Source: Nitrincola alkalisediminis
GTDB lineage: Bacteria > Pseudomonadota > Gammaproteobacteria > Pseudomonadales > Balneatricaceae
DNA: 53,458 nt
Assembly (NCBI RefSeq): GCF_009821115.1
Contig: NZ_VYTY01000017.1
Location: forward strand, 1-53,458
Direction of reading: 5' to 3'
Shown here: positions 15,559 to 23,294 of the stretch, piece after piece
Position numbering within the stretch: the stretch's first letter is position 1
Layout of the letters: the number at the start of each line of letters is the position of its first letter
Notes under the pieces: model-generated
Told to the model about the DNA's origin: nothing
Database searches by the model: none
What the model saw: the letters and a program-made list of their open reading frames with translations, nothing else
Position numbers and translations under genes: made by a program

Positions 15559-15882
15559 GTGGGAATAGATGAGTTCCCGCTGACCTCAGCGTCAGCAAAG
15601 AAACTCATCAACGAACTGGCAAGTAATCATACAGCGAGAGTTTACATTTGTTCTCATGCGAGAGAACGCATGGAGCAACGTGGTGTGACTCGAATGCAAG
15701 TATTTCAAGTGCTTAGCAATAAGCACAGTAGAATAACGGAAGCTCCTCATCAAACACCTAGAGGTGACTGGAAATGTAACCTTCAAGGTATGGCTGCTGG
15801 TGAAATCGTAGAAGTTGTTGTTTTCCTAAAGAGACACGCAGACGATCCATCTGTATTTGTTGTTACGGTTATAGTTAAGTAA
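15559..15882 (+). CDS. DUF4258 (MqsR-like) putative toxin
   Basis: 107 residues with the DUF4258 core ICSHARERMEQRGVTRMQVFQVL near residues 30-52, then GDWKCNLQGMAAGEIVEVVVFL and a C-terminal strand. The fold is related to MqsR/RelE-type ribonucleases, and the family occurs with HTH antitoxins. The GTG start at 15559 has no ribosome-binding site but sits where transcription should begin. A gene for an MqsA-like regulator starts 10 bases after its stop. Confidence 0.75.
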   Translation: MGIDEFPLTSASAKKLINELASNHTARVYICSHARERMEQRGVTRMQVFQVLSNKHSRITEAPHQTPRGDWKCNLQGMAAGEIVEVVVFLKRHADDPSVFVVTVIVK

Positions 15883-15892
15883 AGGGGCTAAT

Positions 15893-16330
15893 ATGTATCA
15901 CTATAAAGAATGTGGTCTACCGTATGTTTATTTAACAAATGGCTTCACTATCGACAAAGTAGAGGATGAAGAATTTGTTAGTATCGACAACCTTTATGAG
16001 TTGCACGCTCTTATCGGTAGAAACATAGTATCTCAAGTAAGACCTATTTCTCATCAAGAGTTCAAGTTTATTCGCATAGAGCTCAATATGTCGCAAAAGG
16101 CGCTGGGTAACTTGTTAGGTGTAGACACTCAAACAGTTGCTCGCTGGGAAAAGGGGCAGTCAGTAATTCCAAGGACAGCCGATGTGACTCTTCGTGCATT
16201 GTATGCAGAGCTCAATGACGACGATAGCCAAATTGGTCTTTTGCTAAATATGCTTTCAGACTCTGAAATTGAATCAACAATGGCAGAGTTACATTTAGAA
16301 GAGCAAGACAACAAGTGGCGTGTAGCATAA
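15893..16330 (+). CDS. MqsA-like antitoxin with C-terminal XRE helix-turn-helix
   Basis: 145 residues. The N-terminal part MYHYKECGLPYVYLTNGF is followed by a linker. The helix-turn-helix at about residues 62-98 (EFKFIRIELNMSQKALGNLLGVDTQTVARWEKG) is clear. AAAGGGGC precedes the ATG. The product should bind the DUF4258 toxin and repress from the palindrome at 15513-15535. The zinc-binding Cys pairs of classical MqsA are not present; a single CGL remains, so it is an MqsA-like relative. Confidence 0.8.
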   Translation: MYHYKECGLPYVYLTNGFTIDKVEDEEFVSIDNLYELHALIGRNIVSQVRPISHQEFKFIRIELNMSQKALGNLLGVDTQTVARWEKGQSVIPRTADVTLRALYAELNDDDSQIGLLLNMLSDSEIESTMAELHLEEQDNKWRVA

Positions 16331-16337
16331 CCCTAAC

Positions 16338-16469
16338 ACCTATGGGCCCAAACCTTGTCAATAGGCATTAGTTTTTTATTGGCCACGTTAGCGGCCAATA
16401 TCAAGTCCCTGAGCCAGTGATCCTACTTCATCTGTCATCGTTGGCTGTGAATGGCTTACAGCAAACATA
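16338..16469. repeat. Remnant of an IS110-family element end (second copy of the non-coding region)
   Basis: The sequence after R'' core CCCTAAC (16331-16337) matches bases 12566-12711 with divergence: TATGGGCCC, GTCAATAG, a TATTGGCC-ACGTTAGC-GGCCAATA hairpin at 16377-16400, CTTCATCTGTCATC and GCAAACATA. The transposase is absent. The fragment runs directly into the 3' half of a yoeB-like gene, so a deletion removed the rest of the element and the start of that gene. Confidence 0.75.
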
Positions 16470-16622
16470 CCCAAGGGCACTTCTGAAGGTATTGGTAAGC
16501 CAGAGCCGTTAAAAGAAAACTTAGCTGGTTTTTGGTCCCGGCGTATAGATGATACGAATAGATTGGTGTATGCAGTTGATGATAATGCGATTACGATTAT
16601 TTCTTGTCGTTATCACTATTAG
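16470..16622 (+). pseudogene. yoeB: YoeB-type toxin, C-terminal 50 residues only
   Basis: In frame: GTSEGIGKPEPLKENLAGFW, then SRRIDDTNRLVYAV and a terminal IISCRYHY. These are the hallmark C-terminal motifs of YoeB/Txe mRNA interferases, including the catalytic His/Tyr end. The N-terminal 35 or so residues, the start codon and any yefM antitoxin gene are gone, replaced by the IS110 fragment. No product is expected. Confidence 0.8.
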
Positions 16623-16628
16623 GTTAGG

Positions 16629-16757
16629 CCCTTAAACAGCGCAGCTAGTTACTGTACCGGAAAACGCTTGGCATTTTTGGTTTGTGTCTAGTTCAGTGTT
16701 TACGGTGTTCAAATTGCGTGTTGTGGTAGCGTGGTTTACACCTTAATTGGGCGTTAC
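16629..16757 (+). other. attC recombination site 14 (Vibrio-repeat-like family)
   Basis: Same family as attC 10: ACGCTTGGCATTTTTGG, CAGTGTTTACGG, CACCTTAATTGGGCGTTAC, with R' at 16751-16757. The 5' end is uncertain. An IS1182-family relic begins directly at the R' core. The site closes the yoeB remnant cassette. Confidence 0.75.
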
Positions 16758-16999
16758 AGGCTGTAAAAAACCTCACCATCTATACCTTGATAAGACTTTC
16801 AGGAAACGGAGGTTCTGGGATGGCAAAACTCAAGCATTATGACTACAACCAGCATATACTCGTTTTCGGCACACAAACGGGAATTGGCGGGTGGTGTTGA
16901 CGACATAGGCTTTGAGATCTGCGCCGTGACGAACGAGGTTGTTCGTAGCGACGAAGAAGTCCCGCTAACGTGTCGAGATTAAGTTTTTCTACAGGCTCG
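16757..16999 (+). mobile_element. Relic of an IS1182-family element with an IS110 transposase scrap inside
   Basis: The left end CAGGCTGTAAAAAACCT and first 11 codons of the transposase (ATG at 16820, AKLKHYDYNQ) match the copy at 7279, and the right end AGTTTTTCTACAGGCT lies at 16982-16997. Between them, 16871-16972 reads on the minus strand as LVRHGADLKAYVVNTTRQF, an IS110 transposase piece matching the intact gene near 13661-13745. CGTTA flanks both ends, again the attC core. Confidence 0.8.
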
Positions 17000-17038
17000 T
17001 TAAGCTTTCATACAATTTAATTCTAAGGCGAAGTTAAA

Positions 17039-17392
17039 GTGAGTAATCCCAAAAGACCAGTCAATATACACAAAGGGTATCATGCTCATGTCTATTTTGA
17101 TCAAGAAACATTGGATTTTGCCTCTAAGCTTTGTAAAGAAGCAGGTGAGAGGTTTGGGATGAAGGTTGGGCGCGTTCATCAGAAGTTAGTTGGGCCTCAT
17201 ACTCAGTGGAGTTGTCAGATTACGTTTAGCCATAAGTCCTTTGATGAATTCATTCCTTGGTTGGATCAGAATAGAGGGACTTTAACTGTGTTGGTTCACG
17301 CTTTAACCGGTGATGACCTGGCAGATCATACGAAATATGCCTATTGGCTAGGCGACAGTGTCGAAATAAATTTAGATGGACTAAAAGCTTAA
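17039..17392 (+). CDS. DOPA 4,5-dioxygenase family protein
   Basis: 117 residues, the usual length of this family. Diagnostic motifs are GYHAHVYFDQETLDFA with two His, VGRVHQKLVGPHTQWSCQITF, WLDQNRGTLTVLVHALTGDD and DHTKYAYWLGD. Homologues open catechol rings of DOPA-like compounds, but bacterial roles are poorly known. The GTG start at 17039 is about 40 bases after the IS relic; AAGGCGAAG lies upstream. No attC is seen after it, so it may mark the end of the cassette array. The neighbouring AraC gene follows by 29 bases. Confidence 0.85.
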   Translation: MSNPKRPVNIHKGYHAHVYFDQETLDFASKLCKEAGERFGMKVGRVHQKLVGPHTQWSCQITFSHKSFDEFIPWLDQNRGTLTVLVHALTGDDLADHTKYAYWLGDSVEINLDGLKA

Positions 17393-17421
17393 CTGTTGGG
17401 CATCTTAAAAATGGAGGTTTT

Positions 17422-18234
17422 ATGGATTACAATAGGTTTTCACCGAGCAAGGATTTAGCCTCTATTGTTAATTTTTACTGGACACTCGAGGTAGCGACTC
17501 AAGAGAGCTCAGAAAAGCAAAGAATTGTACCCGATGGTTGTATCGAATTAGCTTTCATATTAGGCGATGACATTAGACGATATACTTCTGAACATGAGTA
17601 TATAATTCAGCCACGTGCAATGGTGCTGGGACAAACAGTATCCCCCTTCTATATTCAACCGACGGGTTATGTTAATACGTTTTCAGCAAGTTTCTTCCCT
17701 CATGGTTTTTCAAAATTCATTTCTATGCCTTTTAAAAATCTAAGAAATAAAGAAACATCAATTTACGAATTGTTTGATAATGCTGAAGTAGAGGGGCTGG
17801 AAAGAAATATTATTAAGGCAGTAAATACAGCTGAGAGAATTGAAATACTAGAAGCGTTTCTGTTATCAATACTTAGTCGTCAGCAAACTATTGAAAGTGT
17901 TATCAAAGAAACCGTTGATATTCTTTTTTCAAATAATGGAAATATATCCATTAATGAAATTATAAATTCAGATCCCAGCCAGCGACGAAAATTAGAAAGA
18001 CAGTTCTTGGATATAGTCGGCGTTAGCCCAAAGCAGTTAGGTAAACTTATTCGGTTGCAAGTTGCTTTGCGAAAACTAATCAATCAAGAGGAGAGTCTAA
18101 CCAATATAGCGCACGAAAGTCATTATTACGATCAATCACATTTTATAAAAGACTTTAAAGAGTTTACGGGCGTAAAGCCGAGTGATTTTCTGAATGAAAA
18201 AAGTACGGTGCTTTCTTCACTGTTCTACAAGTAA
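17422..18234 (+). CDS. AraC-family transcriptional regulator
   Basis: The start ATG at 17422 follows ATGGAGG; a longer frame from 17344 overlaps the preceding gene and is rejected. 270 residues: the N-terminal sensing part has the DUF6597-like start MDYNRFSPSKDLASIVNFYW and the cupin-like RIVPDGCIELAF. The C-terminal half carries an AraC-type DNA-binding domain, LERQFLDIVGVSPKQLGKLIRLQVALRKL and NIAHESHYYDQSHFIKDFKEFTGVKPSDFL. It probably controls the VOC gene downstream, since AraC/VOC pairs of this type are common. Confidence 0.88.
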   Translation: MDYNRFSPSKDLASIVNFYWTLEVATQESSEKQRIVPDGCIELAFILGDDIRRYTSEHEYIIQPRAMVLGQTVSPFYIQPTGYVNTFSASFFPHGFSKFISMPFKNLRNKETSIYELFDNAEVEGLERNIIKAVNTAERIEILEAFLLSILSRQQTIESVIKETVDILFSNNGNISINEIINSDPSQRRKLERQFLDIVGVSPKQLGKLIRLQVALRKLINQEESLTNIAHESHYYDQSHFIKDFKEFTGVKPSDFLNEKSTVLSSLFYK

Positions 18235-18390
18235 CCCCCTTTGTCGCTTTTTTACAATTTGTGATGCTGTCCTTTACCTATATTGGAATCCTGGTTGATA
18301 AAGTATGTTGGATTGAGAACAGCTCTTCCAATGATTGTGTTGTTGACTCAATGTACGCGTTGTCACACGTAAAGCAATAAGGAGAATACT

Positions 18391-18760
18391 ATGCATAGTT
18401 TTGCATCGATTTTTGAGATACCCGCAACAGATTTAAATCGTGCCGTAAAATTCTACAGTAGCATTTTTAATTTAACCATTGAAAGAGTTGATCTTCCAGA
18501 GATGAATATGGGTCTGTTCCCCTATGAGGGGCAATCTACGGTGGGGGTGATTGTTCAAGGTGAAGGTTATGTGCCCTCCAGTTCTGGTCTAACACTGTAT
18601 TTAAATGCAGGTGAAGATCTACAAGTCGTCCTATCCAAAGTAGAGGACAGTGGCGGAAAAATACTTGTATCCAAAACACCCCATGCAGATGAAAGTGGTT
18701 TCTTCGCATTGCTTTCTAGATACTGAAGGGAATAGACTTGGCTTGCATTCACCCAAATAA
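18391..18760 (+). pseudogene. VOC (glyoxalase/bleomycin resistance) family protein, C-terminal frameshift
   Basis: AAGGAG precedes the ATG at 18391. The protein reads HSFASIFEIPATDLNRAVKFY through KILVSKTPHADESGFFALLS and stops early at 18726. Dropping one C near 18712 restores the expected end ALFLDTEGNRLGLHSPK with TAA at 18758-18760. VOC proteins need that C-terminal strand (Glu of EGNR-like motif binds metal). It is either a recent frameshift mutation or a sequence error. Confidence 0.75.
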
Positions 18761-18795
18761 GTATATTGGGTACTGTTAGGCTGTCTGGAGGAATC

Positions 18796-19275
18796 ATGAT
18801 CGAGAGGGTTTTTAGAAGCAGTCGGTTTCTTGTGCTGGTCGCCGTCTTTATTAGTGCAGTATCGTGCTTTCTCCTGTATGCCTCTTCATTAAATATTATC
18901 TTCAATATTGTATTGGATTCTGTGCAAAACCTTCCGGCATCGTCGGATTCGGGCAAGAATCTCGCAGTTAGGCTTCTCAAATTATTGGATCTCTTGCTGA
19001 TTGCAATTACCTTTCAGATTATCTCAGTGAGCCTGTACCGTTTGTTCATTCGTCCTATCTCGATTGGGGACAGTAAGTTCTTGGAAATTCTAGATATTAA
19101 AAGTTTTCATGACCTCAAGGTCACGTTAGCTCGGGTCGCCGTTGTGATCCTGATTATTCTGTTTCTTGAACAGGCGGTGGAGGTTGGTGGCACGATCGAG
19201 ACGTTATACTTTGGTGCGGCGATCGGTATTGTGATTCTGGCGTCGGTGTTTGCTTGGAAGAATATGGGACACTGA
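18796..19275 (+). CDS. YqhA/UPF0114 family inner-membrane protein
   Basis: The ATG at 18796 follows GGAGG. 159 residues with about four transmembrane helices: SRFLVLVAVFISAVSCFLLY, LLDLLLIAITFQIISVSLY, LARVAVVILIILFLEQAVEV and LYFGAAIGIVILASVFAW. The RSSRFLVLVAV start and IKSFHDLKVTLARV segment match UPF0114. Its function is not established. Confidence 0.85.
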   Translation: MIERVFRSSRFLVLVAVFISAVSCFLLYASSLNIIFNIVLDSVQNLPASSDSGKNLAVRLLKLLDLLLIAITFQIISVSLYRLFIRPISIGDSKFLEILDIKSFHDLKVTLARVAVVILIILFLEQAVEVGGTIETLYFGAAIGIVILASVFAWKNMGH

Positions 19276-19342
19276 TTACCCATTGCTTTGCAGCGAGGGT
19301 GAATCAATCGTTATTGAGGTAGTCGCACTTCTAAGCTTGATA

Positions 19343-19590
19343 TTACAGGTGCTCACCGATTTTAAGGATGGTTTCCCTTAGCCAACGGTGAGCTTGATCA
19401 GCATTCATTCTCGGGTGCCAAAACATTGAAATGGCAATATCTGGAGCGGTGAAGGGCAATACAAAGCTATGCATATCCTTGCGAAAGCTCTGCGTGTGTT
19501 TGGCTGGAACGGTTGCAATTAAATCCGTAGAGCGGGCCAGCACGACAGCACCAGTATAGCTTCCGACCCATGTTGGAATTTTGAGAGGAA
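19343..19590 (-). pseudogene. C-terminal fragment of a LysR-type regulator
   Basis: The minus-strand frame reads PTWVGSYTGAVVLARSTDLIATVPAKHT, then FVLPFTAPDIAISMFWHPRMN and DQAHRWLRETIL. This is the end of a LysR substrate-binding domain. The helix-turn-helix half is absent, and the sequence upstream (19591-19732) does not continue the family. It is a remnant. Confidence 0.65.
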
Positions 19591-19781
19591 AGTCGCTGCG
19601 GTCAAGCATTTTTATAGGGCTTAAACAGGGAGCAGAGTAGTGTACTTCAGGCAGCGGGTATATCATTGTTTGCCAGAGGAGGCTATCGAGAAGATAGCAA
19701 TGCAGGTGCTGCTGTGTCATGTGAAAGATCATTGATGCTCGGGTTTTTTATAGAGTTGTTAACTTAACTGTAGGAGTCAAC

Positions 19782-20177
19782 ATGCATAAGGGGAGCTGTT
19801 TGTGTGGGGCCGTTTCATTCCGTTTACGGACTGAGCCTAAAGCGGTATCCAACTGCCATTGTAGAATGTGCCAAAAACAACATGGTGCTGCATTTGCTAC
19901 CTATGCAAGCCTTCCAAAAGCTGATTTGGAGTATGTGTCGGGTCAAGAACAGCTCACGTCTTATTACTCATCAGAGGGGGTTGTTCGAAAATTCTGTAGT
20001 ATCTGTGGCTCGAACATTGAGTGGAGTGGCAGCAAAAAGTTTCCAGATTGGGTTTCGATAGCGGTGGCATCACTCGATACCCGCTTTGATCCCAAAAGTG
20101 TCAAGGATATTCATTTGGAGTCTAGGGCCTGCTGGTTACAAAAAAACGAAGGCCAAGTGGGTAGTGATTACACCTAA
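19782..20177 (+). CDS. GFA/CENP-V family zinc protein
   Basis: 131 residues with the GFA zinc-binding cysteines: GSCLCGAVSFRL, SNCHCRMCQKQHGAAFATY and RKFCSICGSNIEW. The family includes glutathione-dependent formaldehyde-activating enzyme and relatives of unknown substrate. TAGGAG lies upstream of the ATG. The C-terminus HLESRACWLQKNEGQVGSDYT is plausible for the family. It appears to be a single-gene unit. Confidence 0.85.
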   Translation: MHKGSCLCGAVSFRLRTEPKAVSNCHCRMCQKQHGAAFATYASLPKADLEYVSGQEQLTSYYSSEGVVRKFCSICGSNIEWSGSKKFPDWVSIAVASLDTRFDPKSVKDIHLESRACWLQKNEGQVGSDYT

Positions 20178-20263
20178 TTTAAACAGAATCAATCCAATAC
20201 AAGTTGCAGTACGGCTTGTATATCGTTGCTCTATTCTGTATTTTCTAAACAAAACCTACAAAA

Positions 20264-20295
20264 GACTCTAGTTAACATACAAATATAATAGAGTC
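20264..20295 (+). promoter_or_regulatory. Candidate promoter with overlapping palindrome, upstream of the sensor pair
   Basis: TATAAT at 20284-20289 lies inside an inverted repeat GACTCTA (20264-20270) / TAGAGTC (20289-20295). The start of transcription would be near 20296, about 47 bases before the ATG at 20343. No good -35 box is seen, which would suit an activator. The palindrome might also end the preceding GFA transcript, but no T-run follows. Confidence 0.4.
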
Positions 20296-20342
20296 AAAAC
20301 GTTGTTAATCGTTAGGTATATTAATACAGGTATGGATGACCT

Positions 20343-21719
20343 ATGCGTAACTGGTTGCTTTTACTCCTTCTGATCCTCGCTTTGCCAACACACGTGCAGG
20401 CTGGTCTAGATAAGCTCAGATTCATAACAGAAGAGTATCCGCCCTATAACTATGTACAAAATGGTAAGTTGCAGGGCATCGCTTTAGAGCTTCTTGAGCG
20501 TGCATTCGCATTTGAGGGTCGACAGCTGGATCGAGGTAGTGTCGAGATTTTGCCTTGGGCGCGCGGTTATGAAACCGTACTCAATACCCCAAACAGTGTT
20601 CTGTTTTCGACGACGCGCACAAGTGCACGTGAAGAATTATTTCATTGGGTGGGCCCGATCTCGGCTGATCGAGTAGTGCTGATGGCACGTAAATCGAGTG
20701 CCATTCAGATTGACAGTATAGATGCACTCAATCAATCTAATCTGAGGATCGCCGTTATCCATGAGGACATAGGCGCCCAGCGATTACGAGAGTTAGGGGT
20801 GGATCCGTCGCGTATCATCACGGCGCTCAATAATACAACGGCATTGGCGATGTTGGAGGCCAATCGTGTTGATATGTGGGCGTACAGTGAAGATGTGGCG
20901 TATTGGCTGATGGACACCCACGGGTATGATCGGAACGCGTTTGAGGACGTGTACATCCTCAATGAAGCCTATCTTTATTTTGCCCTCAATCCCAAGACAG
21001 ATCCTGAACTGACAGCCAAGTTGCAAACGGCTGTGAATAAAGCGAGCGCTGAGGTGCCATCGCTTAAATTTGTGACAGAAGAGTACCCTCCCTACAATTA
21101 CCTTAATGAAAAAGGTGAAATATGGGGAACGGCAACTCAGTTGCTGAAACGTCTTATCGAGCATAGCGGGCTTGAAGCGGAGTTTCAGTTATTGCCGTGG
21201 GCTCGTGCCATTACTGAAGCCGAGATGCGTGAAAACACCTGTGTGTATTCAGCCACTCGCACGCATGAACGAGAACCTCTGTTTAAATGGATTGGCCCTT
21301 TGGTGAGCAATCAGTGGGCAGCTTTTTCTTTGGCCTCTTCATCTATTGAAGCTAGCGGTCTGGATGACTTGTCTGGATTGCGTTTAGGTAGTTTCCGTGA
21401 AGATGCAGTTGGACGTTATGTACAGGATCAAGGCCACAATTTGATTCTGGCAACCGCAGATCACGAGAACCTTGATCGTTTGAATGCGGATTTAATTGAT
21501 GTTTGGATCACGGGTGTTGCGGCCGCGAATTACTTAGCTGATCGACACAGCGTTTCGTTAAAAAAACTGTTTGTGTTTAATGAGGTTCCGCTCTATCTAG
21601 CGTGCAACAGGTCCCTTTCATCTGATCTACACCAAAAAATGCAAACCACTCTAGATATACTTTTGCAACAGGAGGGTGAGGCGCTAAGCTTAAATCAGTA
21701 CAACGAGATGAAGGAATGA
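20343..21719 (+). CDS. Tandem periplasmic solute-binding protein (two SBP_bac_3 domains)
   Basis: 458 residues with signal peptide NWLLLLLLILALPTHVQA. Two family-3 binding domains follow, about 22-235 and 238-450. Both begin alike (LRFITEEYPPYNYVQNGKLQ, LKFVTEEYPPYNYLNEKGEI) and share LPWARG/LPWARA, STTRT/SATRT and WVGP/WIGP motifs, so an internal duplication made them. No ABC permease is near. The stop overlaps (ATGA) the start of the diguanylate cyclase gene. It probably senses a small amino-acid-like ligand for that cyclase, not for uptake; this is inferred from coupling. Confidence 0.88.
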   Translation: MRNWLLLLLLILALPTHVQAGLDKLRFITEEYPPYNYVQNGKLQGIALELLERAFAFEGRQLDRGSVEILPWARGYETVLNTPNSVLFSTTRTSAREELFHWVGPISADRVVLMARKSSAIQIDSIDALNQSNLRIAVIHEDIGAQRLRELGVDPSRIITALNNTTALAMLEANRVDMWAYSEDVAYWLMDTHGYDRNAFEDVYILNEAYLYFALNPKTDPELTAKLQTAVNKASAEVPSLKFVTEEYPPYNYLNEKGEIWGTATQLLKRLIEHSGLEAEFQLLPWARAITEAEMRENTCVYSATRTHEREPLFKWIGPLVSNQWAAFSLASSSIEASGLDDLSGLRLGSFREDAVGRYVQDQGHNLILATADHENLDRLNADLIDVWITGVAAANYLADRHSVSLKKLFVFNEVPLYLACNRSLSSDLHQKMQTTLDILLQQEGEALSLNQYNEMKE

Positions 21720-23011
21720 AACGCACGAATAAGGTTTCCCGACGCCGCAGTTTAACCAGTAAGCAGGCTCTGGCTACTCTGCTGGCTGGACTGATGCTTA
21801 GTTTTATTACGGGCTCAATCGAGCTCATCATTGATCTTCGCAACATGCGAGCTGAGGTGCAGAGCCAAACTCAACAAATGCTTAAACTGGTGGGTGCCAG
21901 TGCAGCAGAGGCCGCTTTTCAGCTTAATCCAGAGCTGGCCGAGCAGGTGGTGTCGGGTCTTTATTCGGGCGAAACGGTCGCTAAAGTGGAGTTGCGAGAC
22001 GATTTTGGTCGAGTCATGTATAGCCTTGGGGATGTAGAAGAGACCAACAATCTTTTATACCAATACTTGTTCGGTGATATTTTGCATTACCAAAAACCGC
22101 TGGAATATCTGGCGCATGTGAATGACACAGGACGAATGGTCGGAGAGCTTGAGCTGATATTGGCACAGCAAGTATTGGGGCAGGCCTTTTCTCAACGCAG
22201 CCTACTCATCTTCTCATTAAGTTTGTTAAAGACACTTGGGATCGTCTTGCTCATGGTCTGGGTGTTTGCGTTTTTGATAACGGGTCCACTGTTACGTGTT
22301 TATAATGCACTGCAAACCGTCAATCCTGAAGAGCCTGGAAAATGGCACCGTCCACACCTTAAATACAATAAAGGGGATGAACTGGATCATTTGGTTAAAG
22401 GGCTTGATCAACTATTGAGGGCCTTTCAAGACGGCTTGGATCAACGTGATCTCTTGCACACGCTGTCGAGTATTGATGGGTTAACTGGTTTAGCCAATCG
22501 ACGTCACTTTGATACGCGACTCGGTCAGCTATGGCAAGAGGCCCGAGAGCAGCAACAACCCATAGCCCTGATTTTTATGGATATCGACTACTTTAAGCCC
22601 TTTAATGACAATTACGGCCATGCAGCTGGAGATGAGTGTTTGCAGAAAGTAGCCATTGCAATGCTGTCGACAGTCACTAGACCTGATGATCTGGTTGCCC
22701 GTTATGGCGGAGAGGAGTTTGTGTGTATCTTACCTGGGACTGATTTGCAGGGAGCCTGTAAGCTGGCTTGCCGGATACAGGAAAGTATTTCCAAACTGAA
22801 TTTGCCTCATGCCTACTCAAATTGCAGTGATCGAATCACACTGAGTATTGGGGTGGCTTCAGAAACTCCAGAGCTTGATGAAACCGGGCCTGATCGGTTG
22901 CTACGCTTAGCGGATGAGCGTCTTTATCTAGCCAAAGCGGCAGGGCGCAACCAGATTGTTCGGCAACACCCCAATCGCGATCTGCCGACGGTGCCACGCT
23001 CTAGGGTGTAG
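21716..23011 (+). CDS. Membrane-bound diguanylate cyclase (GGDEF)
   Basis: 431 residues. Helix 1 is near residues 18-40, a periplasmic sensor part runs to about 160, helix 2 covers about 163-190, then a HAMP-like linker and a GGDEF domain from 250. Catalytic DIDYFK at 289-294 and GGEEF at 331-335 are intact, and RPDD at 322-325, five residues before GGEEF, is an inhibitory I-site. It should make c-di-GMP with product feedback. Coupling to the upstream tandem binding protein suggests that ligand-bound binding protein touches the periplasmic domain. Confidence 0.92.
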   Translation: MKRTNKVSRRRSLTSKQALATLLAGLMLSFITGSIELIIDLRNMRAEVQSQTQQMLKLVGASAAEAAFQLNPELAEQVVSGLYSGETVAKVELRDDFGRVMYSLGDVEETNNLLYQYLFGDILHYQKPLEYLAHVNDTGRMVGELELILAQQVLGQAFSQRSLLIFSLSLLKTLGIVLLMVWVFAFLITGPLLRVYNALQTVNPEEPGKWHRPHLKYNKGDELDHLVKGLDQLLRAFQDGLDQRDLLHTLSSIDGLTGLANRRHFDTRLGQLWQEAREQQQPIALIFMDIDYFKPFNDNYGHAAGDECLQKVAIAMLSTVTRPDDLVARYGGEEFVCILPGTDLQGACKLACRIQESISKLNLPHAYSNCSDRITLSIGVASETPELDETGPDRLLRLADERLYLAKAAGRNQIVRQHPNRDLPTVPRSRV

Positions 23012-23034
23012 CGCGAAGCTTGACTCCTGCCGTT

Positions 23035-23271
23035 ATGCAGCGTTTACAGCAACTCGCTAACGTCTTTAACTGTATCGATTTTCAAGCCAGCCTGTATCAG
23101 GATAAATTGTTGGTTTTACTGAATACGTCTCAGGATTTCTTACCCCCACCGCCCATTGCGGTCCCATTAAGCGATGGCGCAGCCGGATACGAGTTTGTGG
23201 TAGAGGTATCTGCCATGTACGCGTTAATCGAAGCACTCTTGGCACAATTTGCACACACGTCACAACCCTAA
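23035..23271 (+). CDS. Small hypothetical protein (78 aa)
   Basis: It lies 23 bases after the cyclase stop, in the same direction. The ATG at 23035 is preferred; a TTG at 23020 is possible. The product reads QRLQQLANVFNCIDFQASLYQ then a proline patch FLPPPPIAVPL and an alanine-rich helix. It has no membrane segment. No family is recognised. It could be a small partner of the c-di-GMP system or a random frame. Confidence 0.45.
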   Translation: MQRLQQLANVFNCIDFQASLYQDKLLVLLNTSQDFLPPPPIAVPLSDGAAGYEFVVEVSAMYALIEALLAQFAHTSQP

Positions 23272-23294
23272 GGTTTGAATGCCTTGCGTTGATA

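Noticed and set aside
12571-16469. CRISPR-like direct repeats
   Set aside because: Only two diverged copies, 3.7 kb apart, explained as two IS110 ends.
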